A stretch of DNA of 64,000 nt. Origin: Dasypus novemcinctus. Its lineage: Eukaryota > Chordata > Mammalia > Cingulata > Dasypodidae. Shown here piece after piece: positions 20,709 to 33,050 of the stretch. Location: the NCBI RefSeq assembly GCF_030445035.2, contig NC_080683.1:94759675-94823674 (forward strand), read 5' to 3'. Within the stretch, counting starts at the first letter, position 1. The number at the start of each line of letters is the position of its first letter. A model generated the notes under the pieces. That model was not told the DNA's origin. It did not search any database and saw only the letters and a list, made by a program, of their open reading frames with translations. A program made the position numbers and the translations under genes.

Positions 20709-23421
20709 ACAACACTCGTTCCCATCATCATGACACATCCATTGGATTTGGTAAGTACATCTTTGGGCACCTCTGCACCTCATATACATTGGTTCACATC
20801 ATGGCCCATACTCTCCTCTATTCCATCATGTAGGCCCTGTGAGGATTTACAATGTCCGGTGATTACCTCTGAAGCACCATCCAGGGCAGCTCCATGTCCC
20901 GAAGACGCCTCCACCTCTCATCTCTTCCTGCCTTTCCCCATACCCTTTGTCCATTATGTCCACTTTTCCCAATCCAATGCCACCTCTTCTATGTGGACAC
21001 TGGATTGGTTGTGTCCATTGCACCTTTATGTCAAGAGGAGGCTCAGATTCCACCTGGATGCTGGATGCAATCCTCCCATTTTCAGTTGTAATCACTCTAG
21101 GCTCCATGGTGTGGTGGTTGTCCTTCTTCACCTCCATCTTAGCTGAGTGTGGTAAGTCCAATAAATCAGATTGTAGGTGCTGGAGTCTGTTGAGGCTCAG
21201 GATCTGGCTATCACATTGTCAGTCCAGAGATTCAAATCCCCTAAATATATCTTAAACCCCAACATTAACTGCACCTCCAGCACATTAGCATGAAAGTCTT
21301 ATGAAGGGAGATCCCATCTGAGTCCAGATTCATCACACATAAACACCATTTCCAAAGAGGGGCCATCTGCCCTGGTAGTTAACCCCATCGGCCATGACCA
21401 TAACTCCCATGGGTCTCTTTAGCCCTCAATGGAACCAATATCTGGGGGTTGTATCTGCTTTATCTGTCTCTCTGACTCTGCTCAGTTGTGCATGAGGGCA
21501 AACCTTCTGCCAGCCTCCAGACTCTTTTTTAGAAACTCGTAGCCATATAAACTCATTTCTCCTTTCCATTTCCCCCTTACTTTAGGTCAAACAGCATTTT
21601 AAAGTCATGGTATTTTATGTAGACATGGATATTCTGCTGATCCGCATTGAACCTTCCGTATAAGGTCCTTTTCCAGTTGCATCATCAGTTGGTAGTTGAT
21701 AGTGGTCCCTCGTTGCCAGGGAGGCTCATCCCCGGGTGTCATGTCCCACGCTGGGGGGAAGGCATTGCATTTACATGCTGAGTTTGGCTTCGAGACTGGC
21801 CACATTTGAGTAACATGAAGGCTGACAGAAGGAAACTCCCAGGCACAAAGTTGCTCTAGGCCTTGTTATTATTTTGGGTTTATCAGCTCACAAGCATAGT
21901 CATTAGTATCAGGGGCTCACTGTTGAACCCTCACTCCCTCCCGGTCCCCACCACTGTACCTGGGAGACTGTCGCTGCTCCCCTAGGGACCACGACAGAGC
22001 ACCACTGGCCAGGAACCCAGTACCCCCCCTACTGTGGTTTTTAATTGTTGCCACTATGAGTATATCCAAACATTGCCATGCACCCTGGACATATGTTCTG
22101 TACCGCTCCCTGTCAGTCATATATCACCTGTCATTGGTATCCCATACCAGTATCCCTCCATTGCCATTGTTGAAACACTCTGTGATCCAGAACTCCCCGA
22201 AATTTGAAGCCCAATATAATGTCATGGTCCCTTACTAGGGAATGGCATATAGCGATGAGTTTAAAGGATAGATAAAGAACTTGGATAAAGTTAGATAAAG
22301 AACTTAGATAAAGAATGTTGACTTGAAAAAATTCCACATCCTATTTTTTTCTTTTTTTTTTCCTTTCCCCCCCCCCCCCCTAATTATTCAGCTTTTCTTC
22401 ACAGGAGTCCTAGACCACAGCAATGTATATATATAATATACAGCACTCCCACACATCCACCAGAAAACCTTTTCCCTTCCACAGTGATACTCTTACGCCC
22501 TATTCATATCATTTTTACTTAAAGTGATGTACAGAGTCTGAGACATTAGCTTTCTAACAAGGTGACATCTGTGTTTACATTATGGTGCATACTTTAGGAT
22601 ACACAGTTCTTTACATTTTTAGTTATCCTATGTTTTACATTATGGTTTACATTATCAGTCTGTCATCTCCTATATGTTATGGTGTAATATTACATGTTTT
22701 ATATCCATCCTTGTGTACTCTCAAGAAACTCCTCTCTTACCCCCCATTTACTTTGGTTCCACACATTTAACGTCCATTTTCCCTTCCACCTTGGTGCCCT
22801 CAGTGATAGCCAACCTCCGTTTCCTGAGGAGCCACTTCCAGAGATAGATGGAATAGTGTTCAGGGCCTAACTTGCTCAACTGCCCCAATGCCCTGGGAGC
22901 CACCCTTTCTCTCGAGGGATACAGTTCCCTCTATTGGATGGCATTAGTCCTCCCCAGGATGTGGGTCCACCCCCACTCTCACTACTTGGGTTTCTACCCC
23001 ATGGTGTCACCCACTCTGGCAGAATGAGCATTTAGACATTCCCCAGGAGCCCGTCCTGCATCAGACCCTCCCCTCCGAGCATTCTAAACAGGTAACCCTC
23101 TTTATTATATTTTGATATGATTTTCTCGGCATTTTACTCTCCACCAACACCTGACCCTCTCCTGGTTCGTATGCTACCCCTCCCTCCCCCCACTTTTGGG
23201 CAACGTTACCCACCCGTCCCTCCCCAGCCACCCTCAAACCCGCAAAGCCCCAAGCAAAGGCAACCCCTTGCCCCCCTTTTATCTCTTCTTTGTGTTCATA
23301 CTTACCACCATCTCGTCTTAAATTCCACCCCTGCAGACATCGGCTCATATCCTTCCTCCACCCTCCGATTTCCTGCAAGCCTATCGTTCAGTCTCTTGCT
23401 ATCTAGGGCAGCTTGTTTATT

Positions 23422-24770
23422 TCATATCATTGAGGTCATGTAGTATTTGTCCTTCAATGTCTGGGTTGCTTCACTCAACATAAGGTTCTCAAGATTCATC
23501 CATGTTATCACATGTGTTTGTAGTGTGTTTGTTCTTACAGCCGAGTAGTATTCCATTGTGTGTATATACCACATTTTATTGATCCACTCGTCTGTTGATG
23601 GGCATTTGGGTTGATTCCAACTTTTGGCAATAGTGAACAATGCTGCTATGAACATTGGTGTACATATATTGGTTTGTGTTCTTGTTTTCAGTTCTGCTGG
23701 GTATATTCCCAGCAGTGGTATTGCTGGGTCATATGGCAAATCTATGGCTAGTTTTTTGAGAAACCGCCATACTGTTCTCCAGAATGGTTGGATCCTTCTG
23801 CATTCCCACCAGCAGTGGATGAGTGTTCCCCTTCCTTCACATCCTCTCCAGCACTTGTATTCTTCTGTTTTTTTCATAGCTGCCAATCTTATGGGTGTAA
23901 GATGGTATCTCATTGTGGTTTTGATTTGCATTTCCCTGATAGCTAGAGATTTGGAACATTTTTTCATGTGCTTTCTTGCCATTTGTATTTCTTCTTCGGA
24001 GAAGTGTCTGTTTAAGTCTTTTTCCCATTTTTTAAATGGATTGTTTATCTTTTTATTTTCAAGATGTAGGAGTTCTTTATATATGCAAGTTATAAGTTTC
24101 TTATCAGATATATGATTGCCAAATATTTTCTCCCACTGTGTGGGCTCCCTTTTTACTTTCTTGACAAACTCCTTTGAGGTGCAGAAGGCTTTAATTTTGA
24201 GGAAGTCCCATTTATCTATTAGTTCTTTTGCTGCTCGTGCTTTTGGTGAGATATTCATAAATCCATTTCCTATTACAAGGTCCTGTAGATGTTTCCCTAC
24301 ACTGCTTTCTAAGGTTTTTATGGTCTTGGCTCTTATATTTAGGTCTTTGATCCATCTTGAGTTGATCTTTGTATAAGGTGTGAGATGGTAATCCTCTTTC
24401 ATTCTTCTACATATGGCTATCCAGTTCTCCAGACACCATTTGTTGAATAGGCCACTCTCTCCCAGTTGAGAGGGTTTGGTGGCTTTATCGAATATTATGT
24501 GGTTGTATATGTGAGGTTCTATATCAGAGCTTTCAATTCGATTCCATTGGTCTATATGTCTCTCCTTATGCCAATACCATGCTGTTTTCACCACCGTAGC
24601 TTTATAGTATGTTTTGAAGTCAGGTAGTGTAATTCCTCCAATTTCGTTTTTCTTTTTCAGTATGTCTTTGGCTATTCGGGGTCTCTTTCCTTTCCAAATA
24701 AATTTCATAGTTAGTTTTTCTAGTTCCTTAAAGAAGGCTGCATTGATTTTTATTGGGATTGCATTGAATG
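23422..24770 (-). pseudogene. L1-B ORF2, C-terminal fragment
   Basis: 450 codons without a stop, highly similar to the C-terminal part of L1-A ORF2 (4053-5993). It begins within the region just after RT ([18 protein letters not shown]) and keeps the C-x3-C-x8-H-x3-C motif in [19 protein letters not shown]. The catalytic RT and endonuclease are missing through 5' truncation. There is no start codon of its own. Confidence 0.93.
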
Positions 24771-24786
24771 TCACACTAGGTCTTTT

Positions 24787-26453
24787 TCAAGCTGGTGAAC
24801 ACTGACAAATTATTTCTCCTACAGCACTATAACCACACATTCCCAGACAATATAAATATACAGTTGAACTAACATTAATACACATCATTTTAACAATTAC
24901 ATAATAAAACAAATTATCAAGTATCCAAATATTAAGTTACACAGGTCTAAAGACATAAAATATTAGATATCTGCTGAATTCATTAGCAGAAGCCTACTTC
25001 TTTTTTTTTGCAAAAGGTTGGGAGGAGAAGGGAAAAAATCATACTTCAAACAAAAATAATAGCTGGTAAAAGATTTTCAACAGATATGGAAAAATTACAC
25101 AATTTTCAGAAATTTTATGATTAAGAATTATTGTAGCTACCATAACAAAGCATCTCTACCTTTAAAATATATATACTAAAATAAAGAGTGCATTCTACAT
25201 GTACTGCACAAGACAAAAGCAACATTTTACTATAAATATTTAATAGCCCCTCCTATTCATTTGTTAGGCCCTTCTGGTTAATTTGCATACCAAAGTGCAA
25301 ATATTAAATTAATTGCAAGGCTTTTTTGTCTGGAGACATTAAAGACATATGTTTCTGAACAATGCAGATTTGCAAAATGTGGGTTTTCTCTAAAGTCACA
25401 AAATGAAATTTATTCATAGATATTTAATCAATGTAATTCTTGGTACAAATCCCAACAAGATTCAATGATAGTGCAAACCTGATGTATACTGGTAAGAATG
25501 TGGGTGATGTAAACATAAAGTGAACAAGTAAATAATCATAGAGGCATGTATTACTCAGGGTTCTCTAGGGAAACAGAATCAACAAGGGATATCTGTTGAT
25601 AGTAAGAGATTTATGAGTCTCTCATGCAGCTGTGGGGATGCACAAGTCCAGGTTCTGCAGGCAGGCTGCAGCCAGGAGCTCCGATGAAAGTCCAGGGAAG
25701 ATTCTTGACGAATTCTGGGAGGTGCTGGCTGTCCAAAGAAGAGCTGGGGAATTCTCTCAATGTTGGAATCACTTCCCCTTTTAAGGGATTCAACTGATTG
25801 GGTTAAGCGTCACTCACTGCTGAAGGCAATTTCCCTGACTGATATAATTATAACCAGCTATCTATGATTTACAACTCCAGTAAAGTCAATGGTGACTAAA
25901 GTCCATAAATGCCCTTGTATTACAGTTAGCTCAGTGCTTGCTTGACCAAACAACTGGGCACAATTACCTGGCTGAGTTGACACAATAGCCTCACCATCAC
26001 AAGGCCCTACTTTTAATGTTTGAAATGACTGAAGGAATAAACCATATAAAGTCTAGAGTGTTCATAGTTCCTGGGATTTTAAGTTGCGGATAATACTAAA
26101 AATATACAAGTATTGTGCTGAGCATTTTGGTGCCTAATCTTTCAAAATTATTTTTATAAGATCTCGTCATGGGAATAGATTTAAAGAAGACTTATATCTC
26201 AATACTGAATGATTTCAGGAAAGGTCAATGTTTACAGATGATAAGCCCATTTAAAATGCTGACCACCAAGAATCTTTTGCTAAGTGTCCAAATAGGCTGA
26301 TTGTGACCCACAGAGGTTACAATTCTGTCAAAGTTGTAGCATGGTAAAACTGCTTTTCAGCAGACTTCTTTAGCAACATGTTGGCTAATATGTTCAACAA
26401 ATTAGATCTTCTCTTAACTTCCTCTTCCACAGCAATAACACCAGGCACTCCAA
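24787..26453 (-). pseudogene. PTP4A1-like 3' UTR (part of the retrocopy)
   Basis: In minus orientation it runs from the stop codon through LTR-interrupted sequence and continues below 25546 to 24787. It then crosses L1-B into 20521-20567. Text such as CCTATTTGGA and AGCACAATACTTGTATATTT agrees with my recollection of the PTP4A1 3' UTR. The recollection is not checked by alignment. No coding content. Confidence 0.65.
25542..26006 (-). mobile_element. ERVL-type solo LTR inside the PTP4A1-like 3' UTR
   Basis: Its 455 bp (25547-26001) read, in minus sense, TGTGATGGTGAGGC at the start and CCCTGAGTAATACA at the end. Flanks are AGGCA (25542-25546) and AGGCC (26002-26006), a likely 5-bp duplication with one change. 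It has the same family look as the 3' LTR at 56544-56972. Confidence 0.88.
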
Positions 26454-26655
26454 TCTTACTGAATGCAACAGTTGTTCCTGTGATCATTGGTATCTTTGAA
26501 GCGCAGCCATATTTTAGGATGATACTTCTCTAAATTCAAAAGTTCCTTGCTGTTAAAAGTTCCATGCCACTTTTGTCTTATGAACTGTACTGCATCTTCA
26601 TATTTCATTTCATTGTCAATCACTGCTAGGGTAACAAGACTGGAGTTCTCCCAGG
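26454..26655 (-). pseudogene. PTP4A1: PTP4A1-derived coding segment of the chimeric retrocopy
   Basis: It covers the C-terminal 60 or so residues of PTP4A1 (PRL-1), beyond the catalytic cysteine. Matches include [13 protein letters not shown] and [17 protein letters not shown], with an insertion before the terminal CCIQ. CCIQ, not CCVQ, favours PTP4A1 over PTP4A2. The active-site loop is absent, because the copy switches to DPM1 upstream. Confidence 0.88.
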
Positions 26656-26658
26656 GCA

Positions 26659-26920
<262 letters not shown>

Positions 26921-26924
26921 AGTC

Positions 26925-28495
26925 AACTGGTTTTTGACAAGGGGGAAAAGATCACTCAATTGGGAAAAACAGTCTCTTCAACAAGTACTGCTAGGAAAAG
27001 TACATGTCCATATGCAAAAAAATGATGTGGACCCTTACCTCACACCATATATAAAAATAGGCTCAAAATGGATAAGACCTAAATATAAGAACCAGGACTA
27101 TAAAACTCCCAAAAGAAAACATAGGGAAGCATCTTCATGGTTAGGCAATGGTTTCTTAGATTTTATACCCAAAGCACAAGCAACAACAACAAAAAATAGA
27201 TAAATGGGACTTCATCAGAACAAAAAAAAAAACAAAACAAAATTTGTTCCTCAAAGGATTTTATCATGAAAGTAAAAAGACAACCTACACAATGGGAGAA
27301 AATATTTAGAGACCATATATCCAATAAAGGATTACTGTTGAGTATATTTAAACTTAATATGAAAAAAGACAACCCATTTTAAAAAGAGGAAAAGACTTGA
27401 ACAGTCATTTCTCCAAAGAAGATACACAGATGGTCAGAAAGCACATGAAAATATGCTCAACACCATTAGTCATCAGGGACATGAAACTCAAAACCACAGT
27501 GAGATACCATTCACACCCATTAGAATGGCTGCTGTTAAAAAACATGGAAAATAGCAAGTGCTGGAGAGGATGCAGAGAAATAGAGACACTCATTCATTGC
27601 TGATGGGAATGTAAAATGGTGCTGCCTCTGTGGAAGATGACTTGGAAGTTCCACAGAAAACTAAGTATAGAACTACTATATGACCTGGTAATTCCATTCC
27701 CAGGTATGTACTCAAATGAATTGAAAGCAGGGGCTTAAACAGATATTGCACATCAATGTTAATAGAGGCATTATTCACAATTTTCAAAAAATGTTCAGAG
27801 CAGCATTATTCACAATATTCAAAAGAAGCAAACCAAATGTCCAACAAACAATGAAATGATAAGTAAAATTTGGTATATACATACAATGGAATATTATTCA
27901 ACTCTAGGCAGGAATGAAGTATTAATACAAGTGACAACATGAATGAACCTTGAAGACATCATGATGAGTGAAATAAGCCAGACACAAAAGAACAAATATT
28001 GTATGACTCAATGATTTGTAACAATTAGAATAAACAAACTCAAAGAGTCAGAATCTAGAATATAGGTTACTATAGGATGGGGTGGGGATAGGGAATCAGA
28101 AGTCAAGGCTTCAAATGGAAAGTATTCCTATTTGTAATGATGGAAATGTTTTGATAATGGCTGCTGGTGATGGTAGCACAACATTGTGAATGCAATTAAC
28201 AGCACTGAAATATATATCTGAATATAATTAAAAGGGGAAATGTTAGATTTTATACATGGGAACATAATAAAATTTTTAAAAAAAATCCATGGAGTTACAT
28301 TATTTAAATAGTGAACCCTATGTTAAACCATGGGCTTCAATTAATCATACAAATACAAAAAAGTTCTATTATCAATTATTACAAATGTTCCACACCAAAG
28401 TAAGCTGTTGACAGTGGGGTGTTATATGGGAATCCTGTATTTTATGCAAGATTGTTCTGTAAGCCCACAACTTCTCTAATTAAAAAAATATATAT
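26925..28495 (+). mobile_element. Old L1 3' end
   Basis: A plus-strand decayed ORF2 C-terminus and 3' UTR. Recognisable parts include TGGTTTTTGACAAGG, HSKMD-like degenerate frames, GEIETLIHC (27540-27603) and a long untranslated part ending in A-rich sequence near 28480. The frame is broken repeatedly. It abuts the DPM1 end of the chimeric retrocopy. An internal near-duplicate of GCATTATTCACAAT occurs at 27768 and 27805. Confidence 0.82.
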
Positions 28496-28559
28496 ACCAA
28501 AATAGATATAAAGATACTAAGAAGAACCATCATGTCTATTAGGAACCTTTAAGCTGAAA

Positions 28560-29015
28560 GTAAACTGACACTGGTTATCTAAAATAAAAAGGAAATTTGT
28601 TGAAGGGATATTGGGAGTTCAAATTGCTGGTAGGATGCTGGAGAACCAACTTGGAATATGAGTCAACAATAAGGCACTGCTGAAGGGAAGAAATGGGAAG
28701 TTTTTGGCAGAAACAGCTGCATCTGCTACCATGAATCATGCCTAACTGTCCCTATGTATGTCCATTATTAAAGATTGAAAATGCTGAGTGGGAGAGTTTG
28801 ATTAACTGAGGCTTGGCCACATGAGCAAGTCCTGGCTCTTAGGAAAAGAGGAAAGGGAGAATCTGGCCATTTTGGCAACTATAATTGGAGGTACTTCCCT
28901 GTTTCCCATCAAGATTACACCATCATTCATTATCCCAAACAAGAAGGAAAGTTTGGAGGGTGGACAGCTATAGTAATGAAGACATCAGCTACATCTTTGA
29001 ATTGTCCTGAAGAGG
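28560..29015. other. Unclassified stretch, possibly repeat-derived
   Basis: No coding frame is convincing. The composition and a phrase like AAATTTGTTGAAGGGATATT suggest an old interspersed repeat, but I could not name one. Confidence 0.35.
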
Positions 29016-29019
29016 ATTT

Positions 29020-30297
29020 CCCATTCCAAAAAGATTATTTTCACTCTGTGCTGGCAAAGCCTACACCTTTAGCTTTCTGGGCTTGGGCTCCTCTTTGGTC
29101 ACTGCCATCTTTGCACTTCCCAGAATTAGCATAATTCTTAAGGGCCTAGGAATTTTGAAATGGTAAATGAGCATTGGCTTCAACTTTAAGTTACCAGCTG
29201 CATTAGCCCATAACAAGAGACAGTCTGTCCTTTGAAACTTTGAAGCCAGGCATTGACTTTTCTAGCTGGGAAAGTCAATGATGACATCTACTTCCAATAA
29301 ATAGAAGGCTGCTTCATCTGCATTAAAAATCTGTTTGTAGCGTAGCCATCTTTATCAATTATCTTAGCTAGATCTTCTGGACAACTTGCTGAAGATTCTG
29401 CATCAGCACTTGCTGCTTCACCTTACACTTTGACATTATGGAGATGGCTTCTTTCTTTAAGCCTTATGAACCAACCTCTGCTAGCTTGAAACTTTTCTTC
29501 TGAAGCTTTCATACTTCTCTCAGCCTTCAAAGAATTGAAGAGAATTAGGGCCTTGCTCTGGATTTGGCTTCGGCTTAAGGGAATTTTGTGGCTGATTTGA
29601 TTCTATCCAAACCACTAAAACTTTCTCCGTATCAGCAATAAGGCTATTTTGTTTTCTTACCATTTGTGTGTTCACTGGAACAGTACTTTTAATTGCTTTC
29701 AAGAATTTTTCCTTTGCATTCACAACTTGGCTAAATGTTTGTGCCTCTAGAGGGATAGTTTTCACTTACCTCAGCTTTCTACATACCTTCCTTAGTAAGC
29801 TTAATCATTTTTTGCTTTTGAGTTAAAAAAAAGAGTCATGTGACTGTTTTCTTCCCTTCAACACTTGCAGGGCATTGTAGGATTATTAATTGGCCTAATT
29901 TCAATATTGCTTTGTCTCAGGGAATAGGGAGGCTCAAGGAGTGGAAAAGAGAGAGGAAAGGCTGGTTGTTGGAGCACCCAGAACACACACATTTATTGAT
30001 TAAGTTCACCATTTTATATGGATGTCTATGGTTTGCCCTAAAACAATTACAATAGTAACATCAAAGATCATTGATTACAGAGCACAATAGATATAATAAT
30101 TTTTAAAAGTGTGCAATACTATGAGAATTACCAAAATGTGACACAGAGACATGAAGTGAGTACATGCTGTTGGAAAAAATGGCATTGAGAGACTTGCTCA
30201 AAACAGAGTTGCCATGTACCTTCAATTTGTAAAATAAAAAAAGAAGCAGTATCTGTGAAGTGCACTACTAAAGTGAAACAGAATAAGAGGTATGTCT
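29020..30297 (-). mobile_element. Tigger1-like DNA transposon with transposase relic
   Basis: A pogo-class (Tc1/mariner) element. The plus-strand end at 30200-30297 (AACCTTCAATTTG-like, then GCACTACTAAAGTGAAACAG and AAGAGGTATG) matches the terminal repeat of Tigger1 in a modified form. In minus sense the frame at 29765-29520 has [17 protein letters not shown] and [14 protein letters not shown], which belong to the DNA-binding (CENP-B-like) half of the transposase. The catalytic half is only partly present and ends near 29020. A fossil copy, older than the L1s. Confidence 0.88.
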
Positions 30298-30454
30298 ATA
30301 TTTTTCTAATGTAAGTTCACAAAGATATTTTTCTATGTTTTCTAATAGAAATTACATGATTTTACCCTTTAAAACTATCCATTTTAAATTAGTTTTTGTA
30401 TTTTTAAAAATTAATTTCTGTGTACAGTGTAAGGTAGGAGTTGAAGTCCCTTTT

Positions 30455-30493
<39 letters not shown>
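30455..30493. repeat. (TA)n microsatellite
   Basis: Nearly pure alternating TA of about 17 units. It has no genic meaning here. Confidence 0.95.
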
Positions 30494-30496
<3 letters not shown>

Positions 30497-30539
30497 TAGT
30501 CAGTTGTCCCAGCACTATATTTTTTTAAGATACTGAAGA

Positions 30540-30880
30540 TTTTCTTTTAAAAAATTCCTCTCCCTCTCCCAGGGGGTTCTTTTGTCTGTCTGCTCACCTT
30601 CTCCAGGAGGCACAAGGAATTGAATATAGGTCCCTACATGGTGAGTGAGTGCCCAAAGGCTTGAGTCATATTTGCTTCTTGTGGGCTGTGGCGTCTGCTG
30701 GCTTGTAGCGTCTGCTTGTGCTCATTGCAGTGTGCATGGCATGTAGCTCATTGCAGCAGGTGAAGTGTCTGCTTGTCTTCTTTAGGAGGCATTGGGATCC
30801 AAGCCTGGGAATTCCCATGAGGTAGGCAGGTGCCCAACAGGTTGGGTCACATTTACCTCCCCTATTTTTTTTTAAAGTTA
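30540..30880 (-). repeat. DAS-II-type SINE, minus strand
   Basis: It reads (plus strand) CTCCAGGAGGCACAAGGAATTG, TCCCTACATGGTGAGTGAG and later a second CTTTAGGAGGCATTGGGATC with CCATGAGGTAGGCAGG. Two tRNA-like modules are joined by a stretch rich in GTGTCTGCTTGTG-like words. It has the same architecture as 48395-48790. Confidence 0.78.
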
Positions 30881-31134
30881 TTTTTCCCTACCATATTACC
30901 TTGGCACATGGTCAAATTTAATTGGCTATATATGCATGTGGATTTCTTTGTTCTGTTTCATTGATCTATTCTTCTATCCTATGCAAATGTCAACTGTCTT
31001 GATTGACTCACTTTATAGAATGTCTTAAATCATATAGTATAAATCCTCCAACTTTGCTCTCCTTTATGAAGTTTGTTTTTCCTATTCTAGATCCTTTGAA
31101 TGCTCATTTAAATTTTAGATTCAGCTTTTTAAAA

Positions 31135-31318
31135 CTTTGAAATAAATTTTTTTTGGAACACAACCACACCCATTAGTTTGCATGTTGTTTCTGCTGCTTC
31201 GGCTCTACAGACTAGAAGACTAGCTGTGACAAAGACCATGTGGCCAGTAATGTCTAAAATATTTACTATCTGATACTTTATAGAAATGTTTAGTGATCCC
31301 TGATCTAGATGGTTAATT
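31135..31318 (-). mobile_element. Non-autonomous hAT-like DNA transposon relic
   Basis: It contains GGAACACAACCACACCCATT, CTAAAATATTTACTATCTGA and ends AGTGATCCCTGATCTAG. This fits the mammalian family whose ends read CAGGGGTCGGCAAAC, with the plus strand here showing the reverse complement. No coding capacity remains. Confidence 0.6.
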
Positions 31319-31796
31319 TGGATGATGCCAGGCATTTGGCAAGAACAAGTCAGGGAAGGTCCCTAGGTCTGGAGAAATAGGATAAATTAGTAAGGCAGGA
31401 AGTTAGGCAACAGCTAACAAGCTGAAGACCCAACTAATGGAACCGGTGTGCGACATGTACAAGTGGACTCTGAAATAAAACAGAAACCAGTTATCAAGAC
31501 ACAGACACAGAGAAAAGCAGCAAGTTTGCCTAGATGCCAAGGCACCTGGAATATGAATTGCTCCTGGAATTTCTCCTAAGACATATACAAGATAGAGTTG
31601 GGGAATAGAAGAGTATTGGGACAGAGATCAGGTGGGTCATTACCAAAGATGCAGATATGAGAATATAATAGCACCTGAAAGGGTATGAGAGTACAAAAAT
31701 GAACACTCAGGTCAGTAAGGAATTGTATATAGAGAATAAAATAGAAAGGGAAAAAACCCAGAATGGATAGAGGGACATTTAAAAGAAACCAAGGGG

Positions 31797-31905
31797 GAGT
31801 GGATGTGGCTCAAGCCAATGAGCACCTGCCTCCCACATGGGAGGTCCCAGATTCAGTTCCTGGTGCCTCCTGAAAAAACAAAAACAAACAAGCAAAACCA
31901 ATGAA
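31797..31905 (+). repeat. DAS-I-type SINE with A-rich tail
   Basis: A short tRNA-derived SINE: GTGGATGTGGCTCAAGCC, CATGGGAGGTCCCAGATTCAG and an A/C tail. The A box is TGGCTCAAGCC and the B box GATTCAGTTCC. Confidence 0.85.
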
Positions 31906-31917
31906 AAAAACCAACTC

Positions 31918-32014
31918 AGGGAAGCCAATGTGGCTCAGTGGTTGAGTACAGGCTTTCTACATATGAGGTCCCAGGTTCAATCCCTGGTCTCTGGTACCTC
32001 AAAAACAAACAAAC
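31918..32014 (+). repeat. DAS-I-type SINE, second copy
   Basis: TGTGGCTCAGTGGTTGAG (A box TGGCTCAGTGG) and GGTTCAATCCCTGG (B box) are well preserved, followed by an AAACAAACAAAC tail. It sits head-to-tail with the previous copy. Confidence 0.88.
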
Positions 32015-32159
32015 AAACATAAACCAAGGTAGACTGTTCTCTAAGTATCTGTGATAGGTACTATAAAATAAATGGGAGCACAAGGCACTCCCTGACCTCA
32101 AAAAGTGTACATGGAAGTCAGAAAATACGATCACCCTGGAATGTAAACCTGCAGTTTTA

Positions 32160-33050
32160 AAAGTATGTATTCTGACTTGGGCATTCCTGGGAGGGACAAC
32201 TAATTCCTGTTTGACAGGTTAGAGAAGGTTTCCTGGAAGAAGAATTTTTAAAAGTTGGACCTGAAGGATAAGAAAGACCAAAGAAGAGAAAAATGTTCTT
32301 AAAGGAGGAAACTCTATGGGAAAAAGCACAGAGGTGATAGCAAGCATATATTATTTAAGTGTGGGAGAAAAGGTGGTGCTTACTGGGACATGGAGACTGA
32401 TGATTGCAAGCAGATAGTTTATTGGGAAGTTCTCCCAATGGAGGGGGTCTGAAGAATAGACTTTAGCCCCCTTGTCAGCATGGCGGGGGTCTGAAGATAG
32501 ACTTTAGCCTGCCCCTGGAAGGTGCAGATGTGAATTTATATAGTACATTCCCAGAGGGGGGATGATAATCAGCGGGAGGGGTCAGGGGTCTGAGTGAGGT
32601 GCAGGGGCCGAAAGGAAGCCCTAGAGGTGGCTATTTCTCCTTGTATGGCTAGAGGGTAGTGAGTTAGGGAGTTAGGTTTTCTTGGAATGCTGCAGGAGCA
32701 GATGTGCTTTGATCTGGAGGGGGTGAAGGTCTCTATCTCACTTTATTCCCATTTCCATGTGGTTTCTTTGTTCAACATTTAGGGGAAGTGCTGTGCTTTT
32801 AGGCAAGTAGGCTTGGGGAGGGGCTTGTCTTTCCTCAGTGCATGTCAGGGGGAACTAAGACACAGCTTGCTAATTATTGCAAACCTGTGAGGGAGAACCT
32901 CTAACATTAAGGACATGAAGATGTCACTATAACATTTCCATGAGGCACATACATCAATAAATCTCCTCCAGCAACTGCCCAAATATTGTTCCACACCACA
33001 AATACTTTTCAAAAGAGAAAGTTCATTGGATGCAGCACTGGGCAGCTGTC
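32160..33050. other. Unclassified, with a duplicated segment
   Basis: A GGGGGTCTGAAGA-TAGACTTTAGCC phrase occurs twice, near 32443-32468 and 32483-32508. TTTATTGGGAAG near 32418 resembles the reverse complement of an LTR polyadenylation signal region, so an old LTR on the minus strand is possible. No gene. Confidence 0.4.

Larger units (their letters stand above)
20568..24787 (-). mobile_element. 5'-truncated L1 (L1-B) with target-site duplications
   Basis: TCACACTAGGTCT lies at 20568-20580 next to the poly(T) and again at 24771-24783, both followed by T. The element is 20581-24770. It contains the C-terminal 450 codons of ORF2 and the full 3' UTR, in the same family as L1-A. It splits the PTP4A1-like 3' UTR. 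Truncation is by incomplete reverse transcription. Confidence 0.95.
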
